From: Gambelia wislizenii
Lineage: Eukaryota; Chordata; Lepidosauria; Squamata; Crotaphytidae
Length of the DNA stretch: 64,000 nucleotides
Assembly: GCA_030847615.1 (NCBI GenBank)
Contig: JAUMIR010000001.1
Location: 267,901,187-267,965,186, forward strand
Reading direction: 5' to 3'
Shown here piece by piece: positions 35,853 to 47,567 of the stretch. Position numbers and translations under genes: made by a program. The notes under the pieces are model-generated. The model was not told the origin of the DNA and did not search any database. It saw nothing but the letters and a program-made list of their open reading frames with translations. How positions within the stretch are numbered: the stretch's first letter is position 1; every line of letters begins with the position of its first letter.

Positions 35853-35937
35853 TTGTGATTTCCTGCGTGGCAGGGGGGTTGGACTGGATGGCCCTCGTGG
35901 TCTCTTCCAACTCTGCAATTCTATGATTCTATGATGA

Positions 35938-36405
35938 ATAGAAAAATTACTTGTATTTAGGTACAGATGGTTTTACACGTCAGCCTTCTCATAGGGTCTT
36001 CTCAGAGACAAGGAAGCATAAGGCTCTACACAATGCAGGTGGCTGCTAGCAGTAGTTGGATAAAGAGACTATAGAAGATTCCAGCACAGCCACTGCCATG
36101 TCTTCATTTCCCAATGGGTGGACAAGGTCTACTGGTATCACCAGCCTTCTTCTCTTACCTAGCTAGTTAGGGGGATTGTTCAGGGGGTGTACAGCATTAG
36201 ACCCAAGGTGCAACTGCATCCCCCTTTGCAGGTGGCTTAGAACCATTACTGTACTGTTGTCATCCCTCTTCTCCATGGGAGCTCTTGTGATGGGGGGGGC
36301 ACTCACCTCAGGTGATGGAAGAATTTTAGTCAACCCTGGGTGCAGTTCAGACCTGAGTACCAATTTATACCTTTGGCTAAATTGTAGAGCAAAAATGACT
36401 TCAAT
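35938..36405. other. anonymous intergenic DNA
   Basis: No gene is recognised. A G run lies at 36291-36298. Confidence 0.5.
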
Positions 36406-36744
36406 CAGTGGTTCTTAACCTGTGGTTCGTAGACCCCCCACCCAAGGGGCTGCAATGTCCTCACAGGAGGTTCATGGTTTGAAGGCTGCTCAGCCCACAT
36501 GACAGAAGCCAAGGCAAAGGGTGGTTGGTTTGGCCTGCACATTGCTCTTCAATCCACTCCAGCCACAAATTTGCAGGAAGAAGCAGGAGAAAAATCTTCC
36601 CTCCCCTCCAGTGCCTCTGATGGAAGGTTTAATGAGTGGTGTAATTGTGTTGTTGTTTTAAATCTTGAGTTAAGTCTTGGGGGTCTGCGGAAACAAAAGA
36701 TATTTAAAGGGAGTCCCTGGTAAAGAAAAGGTTAAGAGCCATTG
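36406..36744. mobile_element. hAT-like MITE, 339 bp
   Basis: Inverted ends CAGTGGTTCTTAACC and the complement of CAATGGCTCTTAACC (13 of 15 matching) are flanked by 8-bp sequences ACTTCAAT and ACTTAAAA, a decayed 8-bp target duplication. End sequence and duplication length fit the hAT superfamily. It has no transposase. Confidence 0.75.
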
Positions 36745-38700
36745 ACTTAAAAGAATATATGCATACCATATATACATGGTTGGAGTAGCTACAAAAGACC
36801 TAGTGTTACTGCCTGATTTCTAAAATAAGCAATGGTGTAGGGGATGTTGGAGGAATGTTAAAATCATCCTGTACTCAGCGTTTGATTTTCAAAAGAGATG
36901 ACTTCATCTCATGTTTATAAAAGCTGTATTGGAAACTGTGCAAGAGAACAGCAAGAAGACACCCTGTGTACTGAATAGCATGTTGCTGCAATAAACAATT
37001 CTGTTCCCTTGAAGTTTATTCAAAGGCACTTCCAGACTTTTCAGTGGAAAACATCAGCCCTTCATTCCATTTTAAGAGTAGCCTGAAAGAACAAATAACT
37101 GCTATGGTTTACTGCACTGAGTGTTGTATTTTAACTGAAGACAGCCCATTTTAAGCAGTATTGTTTACAGCTAGCCATGACACTGACTAAGGAGCAGGTA
37201 CATATCTCTCAGCCTGATCTTCCTGATTGGGTTGCTGTGAGGAAGAAATAGAGGAACGACTGTGTAGGTTTATCCAACATACTTGGACCTAGTTTCAGAT
37301 ACTAAAGCAATAGGTGAATAAATATTCCTGTGGTGATTCAGTCTGTGTTAGGGATGTGAATCTTAGTAAATTTCATTTTTGTCAGCAATTACAAATCATT
37401 TAACCATTTTTTTCTTCCCAGGTTTTCAAGAACTATTCTCAGTTCAGGATTTGTTCTTCGAAAAGTCTGCATGTGAGGGTTTTTTTTTTTCCCCACCCCC
37501 TTCTGTACAACCTCCCACACACACACACACACACCATTTTCGATGAGAAATCTTGTTTTCTCTGCAGAAAGTAACATTCCTCTCCAGAATATGATGATTC
37601 CTCCAAACATATACAAAATCAATTTGCATTTTTCATGCAGAATAAGTCCTGGAATGAGAAGATTCTTGTTCATCTAGAATTCTTGTTTCAGAATTTTCCT
37701 TTCAGAAAACTCTTTTGTTAATCTGAGACTTGAATATTTGCTAATACTGTTTCCTTCTGTGGTCTGTGCACATCACATATTAAATTGTCTCACTGCCTTA
37801 TAACATACGAGCTTGAACTTACAATATAATTAATAAATTATACACACAATATAGCATACAATATAATCAATAGAAATGGACTTTCTATTGATTAGAGACC
37901 ACAAGTAATGTTCAGCCCTGTTATGAACATAAATGAGAAGGGGAAAATTGTGAGCAGTGTCCAATTCCTAGACTTTAAAAATTTACCTATTAAGTAATAC
38001 CAGGACATCTGGCATCCTTTCAATTAGTTATAGTATTATCAGTGTGCAGACAAAAATGTGTTAATGTTAATGCTTTAACACATTTTCTTTAAATTTCCAG
38101 AAATAAATGTGTCAGCTAAGAGAATGCTTATCCAATTATACAGGCATACCCTCTTGGTCTCTTGTATCCACACATAACCTGAATTTCAGTTAATAGCTGA
38201 AGTATGGATTATTCAATAAAGCAATTGAGGCTTTTTGAGCTATCAAGTGTACAATGCCATTTAATTACTGTACATGCTTATATTGTCATCATTAATGTGT
38301 CTTTTTAAAATACTGGCACTTAGAAGATTTTTTTCCCCTCTTCATTTTCTCTCTTTCTCTCCCCACACACTTTCTATCAAATCATTTCCCCTCCATGTTC
38401 TTTTTTCCATATTCAAACAAAATACTATAGAGGGAATAGTTTTTTAAAAGAAGAATCAAAAGACAAGAAAAGCCATACCTTTGGGTTTTAAAATACATTT
38501 TTCTTTGTAACATTAAAATATAAAAATGATAATATCAGCTACCATTTACTCCTCCCCACGACCACAAAAAGACATGTCCTTAAAATCTTTCTATATCATG
38601 ATCCTGTCTTTTCCCGAAGTAGGTTTGGGGAAATTGATCAAAACAAACAAAATTAATTTCATCAGGAATTAACATAAATTCCACCATTTCGGCAAGAATA
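36745..38700. other. AT-rich intergenic DNA with an unclassified repeat
   Basis: No gene. The stretch of about 37345-37735 begins TTAGGGATGTGAATCTTAG and has TTTTCATGCAGAATAAGTCC-like sequence. It resembles the repeat at 41735-42310 and may be the same unclassified family. A (CA)n run lies at 37515-37532, and CAATAAAC at 36989 could be a polyadenylation signal. Confidence 0.4.
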
Positions 38701-38930
38701 TTCAGAGGTGCAAAACAGAATAGGTGTCATCTGTTTTGGTAATTGTACATTTGAAGCAGATTAGGGGGGTTAGTAGCCCACAAGCTGATGATGAGTCAAC
38801 TTTGTATTGTGATAGTAAATAAATAAATAGCAGCTCTGCATCCATAGAAGTATACTGGGCAGATTGAGGGGAGTAAAGAAATCTGTGCCCCTCCATTCTG
38901 CTTTGGTCAAACTTCACCTGGGGGTCAGTT

Positions 38931-39920
38931 AAACGACAGTTTTTAATGCGGCAATTTGCGGTTTAGCTTTTTCGCAGCAGTGACGGATAGTTCATATGAG
39001 TTATAGGGGATCTGTTGTGTTGTTTATTTTTTCGCTTCTCAGTTCAGATGGCAAAGGTGCAGGGGGCGTGCCTGCCTGCCTCTTAAAGCCACTCACTGAA
39101 AACACACACAGTTGAAGCAGGAGGGGCTTGTTGGGGGGAATAGTTCCTCTGAAAGGGCTTTAATTGCAGGAGTTCCTCAGAAGGGATTTGTATACAAAGC
39201 AAAGTATCACCTTTCACAGTTTGATCTCAGCGAGAAAACCTAAAAAGCAGGGAGACCAGGAAGTGGGAAGGATTAATGACAGAGGATGGTAGGAAAAGAA
39301 TTCTCTGCTGTGCATTTCTCCAATGTCAGTAGACTGTTTTTTCTCCCTCTCTCATGCCAGTACTGCGAGCGTGCTCAAACATGCACACACAAAACAACAA
39401 TCTGTCGATAGATCAGCTGGTGGAGCATACAGGGAGAGAGAGGGAGGAGGGAGGAAGGGGAGATGAAGAACATTCACACAGAGACGAAAGGAATTCTTCA
39501 GCTGGCTGCAGACAAGCTCGAAGAGACCAAGGAGTGAGGGAGGAAACACACACACACACACACAGCTCTCACAGTCTTTTTCCATGGCTGGAAACAACAG
39601 TGGATGGATCTTTCCTCCATCCCCTCCTTGTCCAAACCCCTCCCTGGTGAGTTCAACCAATCATGGCAAAGCTCTGCGGTTCCAGTACTTTTTAAGGAAT
39701 CGATTTAAAAACGCAAAGGTAGTTCACATCATCGGTTAAGCGATACTTTTCGGTTCTTTTTAAAAAAGACGGGAAAAAATACAAGTCCTAAAATACGCTA
39801 CAGATGGGTTTTTTCCCACCCCTCCTTCTGAAAGAGGCGATTTAGAGTCGCAAAACATGTAAACAATTAGAACTCTTAGCGAATTCTTCACGGTTTTTTT
39901 ATACCGTTTAAACTGAGCCC
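38931..39920. mobile_element. DNA transposon of about 990 bp inside CR1
   Basis: The two ends are inverted repeats: left GGGGTCAGTTAAACGACAG and the complement of the right end, GGGCTCAGTTTAAACGGTAT. The interior has a (CA)n run at 39546-39563, GC-rich sequence near 39060-39110 and no recognisable transposase. The flanking CR1 sequence is continuous when the element is removed. The superfamily is not clear because the target duplication is short or decayed (CCTGG on both sides). Confidence 0.65.
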
Positions 39921-40167
39921 TGGAAATTTTGTGTCCAGTTCTAGGCACCACAGTTAAAGAAGGATATTGATGTGCTGGAACTTGTCATAGTGGAGGGGAG
40001 ACTGAGATCATAAAGGGAGTGTAAATCAAGATTTATAAGGAACCGTGATGAGTTTGGTATGTTGGGCCTGGAGAAGAAAAGACTGAGTGGTGATACCAGC
40101 TTTGTCTTCAAGTATCTCAAGGCTGACAGGTAGATGATAAAACATGCTTGTTTTCTGTTTCTCTAAA

Positions 40168-40905
40168 TATACGCTGGACTGACTATGTGATGAATGTTGC
40201 TGTCCTTGAGCAAGCAGGGATCACCAGCATTGAGGCCATGATATTGAGAACACAGTTGCACTGGGCAGGGTACATTTCTAGCATGGAGGACCATCACCTC
40301 CCAAAAATAGTACTCTACGGTGAGCTTGCCAAGGGTCAGCGTAAGAGGGGTGCTCCAAAAAAACTGTGATAACATAGCAAACATACCGTAACTGTGTCCC
40401 CTTCTAAACACTTATTTACATACAAACACTGAGAAAAATTGGCAGCTTAGCACGATCACTTACTGAGATTGTGTAGAGTGAGTTACTGATATGCAATTCA
40501 TACTAATAAATCATCGCCTCCCCAAAATAGTACTCTACAGTGAACTCGCCATGGATCAGCGTAAGAGGGGTGCTAAAAAAAAGAAAAACCCACAATACAA
40601 GGACTCCCTGAAACAACATCTCAGGCTCGGCCAAATTGATAATCAATAATGGTCCGCCCTAGCCTCACATCGGGAGGCATGGAGATGCACTATCCACAAT
40701 ACTGCAGTCTTATTTGAGAACTCACACCGAACAAGTCTTGAAGAGAAACGACAACGCAGAAAGAACCACAACCCGGAAACATCACCCAAGGAGACCTTCT
40801 GCTGTGCTTTCTGCAACCGATTGGCCTTTTTAGTAATCAGCGCACTTGCAGAAAGCACAGGATGAGTCCTTCCTGAGTCTTCGTTTGCGAAGAAAAGCCA
40901 GAGAG
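40168..40905 (+). mobile_element. AP-endonuclease LINE, 3' part, inside CR1
   Basis: The third copy of the family at 15107-18860, here on the plus strand. It begins at the W-T-D-Y-V-M-N-V-A-V-L-E-Q-A-G segment and runs to the shared 3' end GAAAAGCCAGAGAG. A partial duplication interrupts it: CAGCGTAAGAGGGGTGCT occurs at 40337 and again at 40558. Between the two copies lies about 140 bp of AT-rich sequence not present in the other copies. The Cys/His end is near 40797-40850. Confidence 0.8.
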
Positions 40906-41035
40906 AAACAGGAGTATCATACCCAATAGATCTAAACTTTAAAAAAGGATTTATTTCCTGCTGGTAAGGTTTATTTGACAGTGGAACAGATTGCCTTGGA
41001 AAGCAATTGACTGTACCCTCAGAAGTTTCCACCAT

Positions 41036-41330
41036 TTATTTATTTATTTATTTGATTTATATTGCGCCTTTCTGCTAGATGGGATCCAAGGCAGATTGCA
41101 ACTATTAAAAAACACAGCTAAAAATATCAAAAGTACAAAAGTTAAAAAAGTATTAAACCAAATTATCACTGTTAAAATATAATTAAAACATATGAATTAA
41201 AAGCATAAAATCATAAAAATACAACAATAAAAGCAGCACACCAATTAAAATTTACATTTCAAATGGCTGACTAAATAAAAACGTCTTCAACTTCCGACTA
41301 CAAGTTGGATGGCTGTCAGTATGAATGAAT
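41036..41330 (-). mobile_element. L2-like LINE 3' end, minus strand
   Basis: It starts with TTTATTTATTTATTTATTTG followed by the complement of an L2-like 3' UTR (ATTGCGCCTTTCTGCTAGAT). This is the same arrangement as at 21197 and 57930. Only the A-rich terminal part is recognisable. Confidence 0.6.
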
Positions 41331-41734
41331 GGACAGAAACTTTTGTGCATATATCTGTATTTTCATGAAGGCCCCAAACACTGTATGAGGTCACACTGTA
41401 CACCTGGATACCATGGGGAAGGCTAGCTGGCATGTGTGTGTGTGGGGGGGGTACAGTACAAGGTGGCACATGTCCACTAATCTTTCATGGTCTGCTATAA
41501 TTTGGGGACTACGCAAGTGAACAACTGCATAGGACTAACAAATAGTTTCACTGCATGAACATAGTAATATAAGATACTCAAGAATAGTCAATCAGCAGTT
41601 ATCTGGTGTCAAGGAGATACTGAAGCTCAGTACCACAGCATAGGCTTTGTATGGACAAAGGTCCAATTGCAATCCCTGGCACCTCCAAATATGACTGTGA
41701 ATGAAACATTTCTGAAACACTGGAGAATGCCAGT

Positions 41735-42310
41735 CAGTTAGGGATGCATTTCTTCACTAAATTTCTTCTCAAAAGTATCAACGAGTTTGAAAAAAATGAA
41801 GTTTTTGAATGTTATTCACATTTCAGGATTTATTTTGTGCAAAATTTGCACCTGGTTGTTTTACACAGAAAGCAGCATTTTCTGCATAGGAAACAGCATT
41901 TTCTGCATGGAAAATAATAATTCAATGAAGAAATATCAATTCTGGTGCAGAAAATGCAGTTTTCTGTACAGAAAATGCAGTTTTCTATACAAATCAACCA
42001 TTTGTGAATTTTACGCAGAATAAATCCCAAATTATAGCATTTTCTATGCCAAACACAGCATATTTTTTGTGCATGAATTGACTTTTCTGCATGGGAAATT
42101 TTATTTTACATGCAGAAAATGCTGTTTCCTATGCAGAAAATGCATAGTCCAAGAGCGTTCTCACCAGCATTTCTAAACACTTTAAAAACATTTTTTGAGT
42201 GTTTTAAAAATATTCTTTCCATCTCTATGTTTGGAAACTTCTACTATCAGGAAAGGCTCAACATTAGGGATGTAAAGAATTTCCCCCAAATTTCCCATCC
42301 TCTCTGAGAA
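41735..42310. repeat. unclassified repeat with internal GCAGAAAATGCAG array
   Basis: Bounded by TTAGGGATGCATTTC at the left and ATTAGGGATGTAAAGAATTT at the right. The interior (41850-42145) is built from many diverged copies of a short word, TTTCTGCATAGGAAA or its complement GCAGAAAATGCAGTTTTCT. These give a degenerate self-complementary array. It is related in style to 37345-37735. There is no coding signal. Confidence 0.5.
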
Positions 42311-42574
42311 TATGTCTTTCAACAACACACTGCAGATTAACAAACAGGAACAACAAAAAAAAGCATACCTGTCCTGCAATCTCCTTTCCCGCTCCTGTCC
42401 CGGCACAAAAAACCAAAAAACAAAACGTTCCCCACTTACCTTAATCGTGCTTATGCTGGGCAGTCCAGGAAGTGAAAGGAGTTCTACAGCTCCTTTCACT
42501 TCCTCATTTGCAATCCCAGCTGCTCTCCTGAGAAGAGGAGAGCCAGGAGTTTAAAGGTACAGGCTGGAAGTGAT

Positions 42575-42790
42575 CAGGGGGTCAATGAGGGGTGATCATG
42601 GGGGTGATCAAGGGGGTGATCAAGGGGGTGATCGGGCAGTGTTGGGAGGACAATTGGGCAGTGATGAGGGGGAAATTGGGGGGAGATCGAGCAGTGATGG
42701 GAAGGGGCAATTTGTGGGGGGCGATAGGGCAGCGATGGAAGGGGTAATTGGGGGGGCAATCAAGCAGTGATGGGAGGGGGGATCCTATTG
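42575..42790. repeat. G-rich minisatellite (GGTGATCA/GGCAGTGATGG)
   Basis: A short perfect array of GGGGGTGATCAA (42600-42633) grades into longer imperfect units of GGCAGTGATGGGAGGGG with ATTGGGG spacers (42634-42780). The ORFs across it are repeat artefacts. Confidence 0.75.
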
Positions 42791-42889
42791 GCAGCGGAGG
42801 CCTGTTAACCATAAGGGAGGTACCTGGAAGTGTTTATGACACATGGACTCTCCCCAACGCTGGCATCGCGCCAGCATAATGGGCACCTT

Positions 42890-44290
42890 TTTTACAGAAC
42901 CGTTGTTCTGTTACAGAAATGGAATGGTGGATCTACTAACAGCTTAAGCCATGAATGAAAAAAGAAACAGAAACAAAACGGGGGCAGCATGGGAGCAGAA
43001 CGGGACAGGGACAATGTCATCTGCATTGGTCAGAGAAGGAGGGTGAAGACAATCCCCTCTGCACAATTTAATTTTTTAAAAAAAACCCTGATGGGCTTGC
43101 CACAGAGGTTAATGCCCAAAGAATGTTAAAGTCCATTTAAAAGGAGAATTCTGGTACAGACACACAAGGCATTTTAAACCACAAGCCTCAGTTGGTGCAG
43201 GGGACAGTGAGAGAAGTCAAAAGCAGAGCCGACTGGAGCCCCGCATACCTGCTTTGCTTTCAGCTGGGAAGCTGATTGGTTTGCAATCTACTGAGGCATG
43301 CACACACACACACACACACACACCACATGCCTGCTTTGCTTTCAGCCAGGAAGGCGAGTGCAGGGGATGGCGGGAGAGAATGAATGGGGGATCATGAGCC
43401 CAGAGGTTTGCAGTGTGACTGTCGCTTTAAAAATTAAACCCTCCATGCAGGGGAGGGACAGGTCATCGCTAAGGGGTTTGCAGTGTAAAAATCAATTGAA
43501 CAGGGTGACTTATGGCACAGACACACACACAAACCTTACTGCTGCCTAGAGAGAAGCCTTTGCTTTCAGCCGGTGAGGCTGAATCTACTGAATGGGTGAC
43601 TGACCCCTCCTTCTCTGAACTCTGTGCCTGCCCCTGCCCACTTCAATTTCTGACCATCACCTATTCCCAAGATATTTTGTCTCGACCTGTTCACATATCT
43701 GATTTTCCGCATCCTCCTGAGACTTTTTTTAAAATATGGGACAAACAGGGGGATGGAAAGTCCTGCTGGTTGAGGGATAAAAGGTGGCTCCCCTTCCGAA
43801 AAACTCGAGACCATCATGCAGGACATGTGAACTAACAGAGATCAACATCAATTCATCTCACTACATTTTCATCGTGTAAACGGCACCCCTGTTTAGGCAG
43901 TGGGGGACAATCTAGGAGGCATGCTGTTCATCAGGAGAGAAAATTAGTAGGGGGTAATTCAAGAGGAACAGCCTGGCTGCATTCACTACCCCCTCAGCAT
44001 CAACCGCCTGAGGAGGCTGCCTTGGGGAAGGTGAATATTAGGATCAGCCCTAGATATTTGCCTTCCTATTTCCAATTTCATCATCTGGATGAAACTGGAA
44101 ATTGGGGAATACCACAGCAGGATACTCATAAACACCTCTTTTACACCTTACATTCTTAAGACAATCCCAGTTATGAAGTACTCTCCACTTGGAGGCCCCA
44201 ATTGGCTGGTGTGGAGTCAAAGAATCACTTTTTATTAAAGCCTTCAGGGCCAGATTGATTTTATCTAATTTGCACATGTTTGTGGTCAGC
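42890..44290. other. unclassified repeat-like DNA
   Basis: No gene. Three copies of a TTTGCTTTCAGC phrase occur at about 43252, 43335 and 43560, and GGTTTGCAGTGT recurs at 43405 and 43480. A (CA)n tract lies at 43299-43322. This suggests an internally repetitive MITE or decayed element that I cannot classify. Confidence 0.35.
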
Positions 44291-45738
44291 ATTATTCAAA
44301 ACGGGTTTTAACTGGTTTTCAGTTGTTTGGTTGTAAATGATAAATTATTAAATCTATTTATAGATTCTACAATTGTTATTGTTCTTTATTGTCCTAAATT
44401 AACTTTACTGTAGGCCACCCTGTGGCAGAGCATACACCTATGTGTAACTTCATTGGGAACATTCAGAGATGAAGGCTACAATCCAGCAAAGGCTAGTCGT
44501 CATTACGTGTCCTACTGAAAACAAACACAGGAAACTTGCTATCAAATCCTAAGGAAATTTACATAAGTGAAGCCCTCACTGATTTCAGTGACACTTAGTT
44601 CCTCATGCACTTAGTACTGCAGTTGCCAAAAGTATAAAATACTAGCTTTCCATGAGTGGTATCCTGATTCAGCATGATGCCTCTAGGATACTGGCAAAAT
44701 TTTCTATTTTGCAGGAGAAATAAGTATAATAAAACATTTACTCATTCTCCAGAGTGCTACTAAACACTGCTAGTCACATGCTACCCACCCACATACTGCT
44801 GTTCATTACTCAGGCTTGCACTAAAGCCTCCATATATCAGAGAAAATAAGATTTAATGAGCATGCACACGAGAACTGGTAGCTATTCACAGAACATAATA
44901 ATCAAGAAATGGCTGTGTAAGTCCTCTTACTTCAAGCAAAAGACAAGTTATAGCAATAAAGACATCAAATTTCTCTTTTCTTGGCATGTTGAGCTTTTCT
45001 TCTTTCATTAAATACCACCCTCAGAACACTACTTATAAAAAGAAAAGCTCCCCCCCGCAAATATTATTTAGTGTTCAGTGTAAGCAAAGTTATGTTGAGA
45101 ATGTAAATGAGAAAAGAAACCATATACAAAATGGCTGTGTTCTTACAAAGGTCAGCAGCAAGTAATAACTTATTCCATTGCGTAGATTAATGAGGAGAAG
45201 GCAATTTCATAATTACCCAGGAAAGAGAACTCACTGTGTAATGAAAAGAAAGAGAGCTTTTTGTCCATGGTGCTCTGGGGTGGAGTTGTGCATAATGATT
45301 AATGGCTTTTTTTTTAAAGGGGTTTCCATTTGAAAACTGTATTCCCCACCTTAAAAAAAAAAGGGGGGGGAACCTGGGCTTCACAGATACTTTTCAGCTT
45401 CATTCACAGGGTTGCTGCCTTTTTTTCCTAGAAGTTCTGAAATGATTGATTGATCAACCAATTAATTGATTATTGCCACTTATTTCCTTAGGTAAAGGAA
45501 AGAAAAAAATGCCCAAGACAAGTAACAGCAATATTAAAAGATTCAAACATAAACTAACAATTGCACAGAGATAAATTTATATAAATCTGGTTAATAAATC
45601 AATCAATCTGCAGCACTCACTGGCTGCAATCCAACATCCTCTCAGCATAACGTAAATATATTCGCACAAGGAGATACCCTTTCTGAGGGCTACTCAACCC
45701 CTATGCAGAATAGCAACATTGTGTAATGCATGTCAATG
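44291..45738. other. anonymous AT-rich intergenic DNA
   Basis: No gene or nameable repeat. A short TTGATTGATCAACCAATTAA-like stretch lies at 45446-45467, and A and G runs lie at 45353-45369. Confidence 0.5.
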
Positions 45739-45744
45739 ACTAAG

Positions 45745-46262
45745 AGGCATGTCTACACAGGCAAAATACCCTGGCTTGCCCCTGTTCCATAGCCCTATGG
45801 TCCAAATGACGTGGGGCATTTACTCTGATATGCTTCTGGGACAAATACAGGGCTGGAATTGGGGTAAGCCAGGATAGGGCTGATAAAACATTTTGAAAAA
45901 ATACCCGGTTTACCTAGGAAAAACCAGATTGGGCCCTGAGTGTCCACAGGAGCCTCTCTCGCATAGCACTCCTTGCTGCAGCCACCAGCTCCCTGGCTCT
46001 TCCAGAAGTGAAAAGGGGTCCTTCAGCATCTGACCCAGGCTGCTCACATGCAGGGGGCCTGCAGTCACATATTGCAGGCCTCCTTCTTGGCTTCCATGTC
46101 AGTGAAGAAAATGGTGCTGGCAGCAGCTGCAGTGATGGACCAGCATCTTGTGTGGACTCCAGCCCATTTTCTCCAGGTAATGGGGCGGGGGAACGGGCCA
46201 CCTCCACAGCCAGGATATGCCAGTGGGGAGCCAGCATATCCTGGCTAGCGTAGATGAGCTCT
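45745..46262 (-). mobile_element. hAT-like MITE, about 0.5 kb
   Basis: Read on the minus strand it begins AGCTCATCTACGCTAGCCAG and ends near GTGTAGACATGCCTC. It aligns over most of its length with the element at 56840-57391, which has the same start GCTCATCTACATGGGCTAG. The alignment includes the shared central phrases CCCCCTG-ATGTGA-CAGCCT and GGGCCCAATC. I saw no clear target-site duplication here. Confidence 0.65.
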
Positions 46263-47410
46263 AGGTGTCCTTGGCCAATACACGATACATAACCACAATA
46301 CAAAGCATAGAATGCACAACCACAATTCACAATGTGCCACCACAATGGATGCACAACTGCAATGCAAAGTATAGGACGCACAACCAAAATACATAATGTA
46401 AAATGAGAAACTTTTTTCACTTGCAAAGACAAGCACCTATGAACATGCTGTTTGTGCAACTAGGTTTCTTCTGCTGTCAGCATAACATGTCTGTTACTCA
46501 ATGGTGACTTTTGACCCGACAAATGTACTGGGACTAATGTTTGTGCATGTCCCTAACAGAATTCCAGCCATAATCTGTCACAATTGCCTTGCTGAAGCAA
46601 TTAATCTTAATTTCTGCCATGTTTGCAAAGGCTACTGCTAGGGAGTGGGGTGGATGGAACACCAGCAGAAGCCCTATTCTGTCCCTAGGAACCAGCATTA
46701 GGTGCAATGCCTTGAATCCACGCTTTTGTCTGAGAGGTCTCCAGGCAAGAGCAGTAGAATCCCTTAGGGCCATAGCAACATCATACTGTCAGAGTAGGGA
46801 TATAAAGAATATTCATCCCCTCTTATCCTCAACAAGAAAAGGGGTCTAGGTATACTGAGATACCCCGCCAAAAAAATTGTGGATTATTGTATGCAAGTAA
46901 AAAGACCATTTTTCCCCCAGCAACAGCTACAGAAGTATGCCCCCAGCTGTAACTACCTTTAGAATTCTTACAATTGCAATGCAAATGCTAAAAAACATTT
47001 TTTAAAAGTGCAAAATTCTCGGAATCTTACCCTGTGTGTGTGTGGGGGGGGGGAGAGAAATGAACAAAATAAAGACTGGCACCCCCATCCCAACACTCTT
47101 CACTATGTTGGTGCTGTGCAAAAGCAACATCACTCCCTCAAGTAAATGTAATCATGAGTGACTGAGGACTTCTTATGTATCATGTTGTAGGCATTTTAAC
47201 AGCAACAGCAGCAGCAGCAGATTGAGTGTTGGCTGACAGAACTTCCCAGACTGCTGGCTGGGAGGCAGGATAGGGTGGGACATAGTTAAAATCTCTCTCC
47301 TCCTCCTCTACTCCTTTGCCCCACATAACTCCCTACAATGTGGGCTGTTATAGTTCCTACTGAGGCATCCCATCCCTGATGCATCAATCATAAAGCACAG
47401 ACAGTCCCAA
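46263..47410. other. intergenic DNA with CACAATGCA-type short repeats
   Basis: Between 46275 and 46405 a 20-25 bp degenerate word containing GCACAACCACAAT recurs about six times. A (CAG)n tract lies at 47203-47221 and a G run at 47045-47053. No gene is recognised. Confidence 0.45.
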
Positions 47411-47412
47411 CT

Positions 47413-47485
47413 CCTGCATGGCAGGGGGTTGGACTGGATGGCCCTCATGGTCTCTTCCAACTCTGCAATTCTATGATTCTATGAA
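47413..47485 (+). mobile_element. CR1 3' tail only
   Basis: A 73-bp insertion made only of the CR1 3' end: CCTGCATGGCAGGGGGTTGG through ATTCTATGATTCTATGAA. It is highly similar to the tail of the 31012-35937 copy. Confidence 0.9.
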
Positions 47486-47567
47486 TATAACACCATACTC
47501 ACCAAACCAAGCACAAATGTCATACGAACATGTCCATTACAAATAATATTAGCAACAAGCCATAAAG

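Larger units (their letters stand above)
31012..35937 (+). mobile_element. CR1 LINE, nearly full length
   Basis: The most complete element of the window. In order it has a 5' array of about 298-bp monomers (31012-31830), a short GC-rich leader containing GGCGCGCGCC (31838-31860), ORF1 (31958-32935), ORF2 (32941-35852) and a 3' UTR ending in ATTCTATGATTCTATG (35918-35933). Only two obvious lesions, a 1-nt frameshift and one nonsense codon, break ORF2, and ORF1 is open. That level of damage suggests a recent insertion compared with the copy at 1-3737. I could not define a target-site duplication, which is typical of CR1. Confidence 0.95.
38730..41035 (+). mobile_element. CR1 3' half, decayed and split by two insertions
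   Basis: CR1 ORF2 C-terminal sequence is recognisable in three pieces: 38755-38930 (ending in the equivalent of CTTTGGTCAGACCTCACCT), 39928-40167 (starting GTGTCCAGTTCTAGGCACCA) and about 40910-41030 (CAGTGGAACAGATTGCCTTGG). Joined in order they follow the CR1 copy at 35280-35800. The first gap is filled by a TIR element, the second by a LINE fragment. It is strongly diverged and therefore old. Confidence 0.75.

Noticed and set aside
42570..42812. Gly/Asp-rich and His/Pro-rich ORFs on opposite strands
   Set aside because: Both are produced by the GGTGATCA minisatellite.
45914..46459. A 181-codon minus-strand ORF
   Set aside because: It spans an hAT-like MITE and the neighbouring short-word array, has a low-complexity composition, and no start or domain support.
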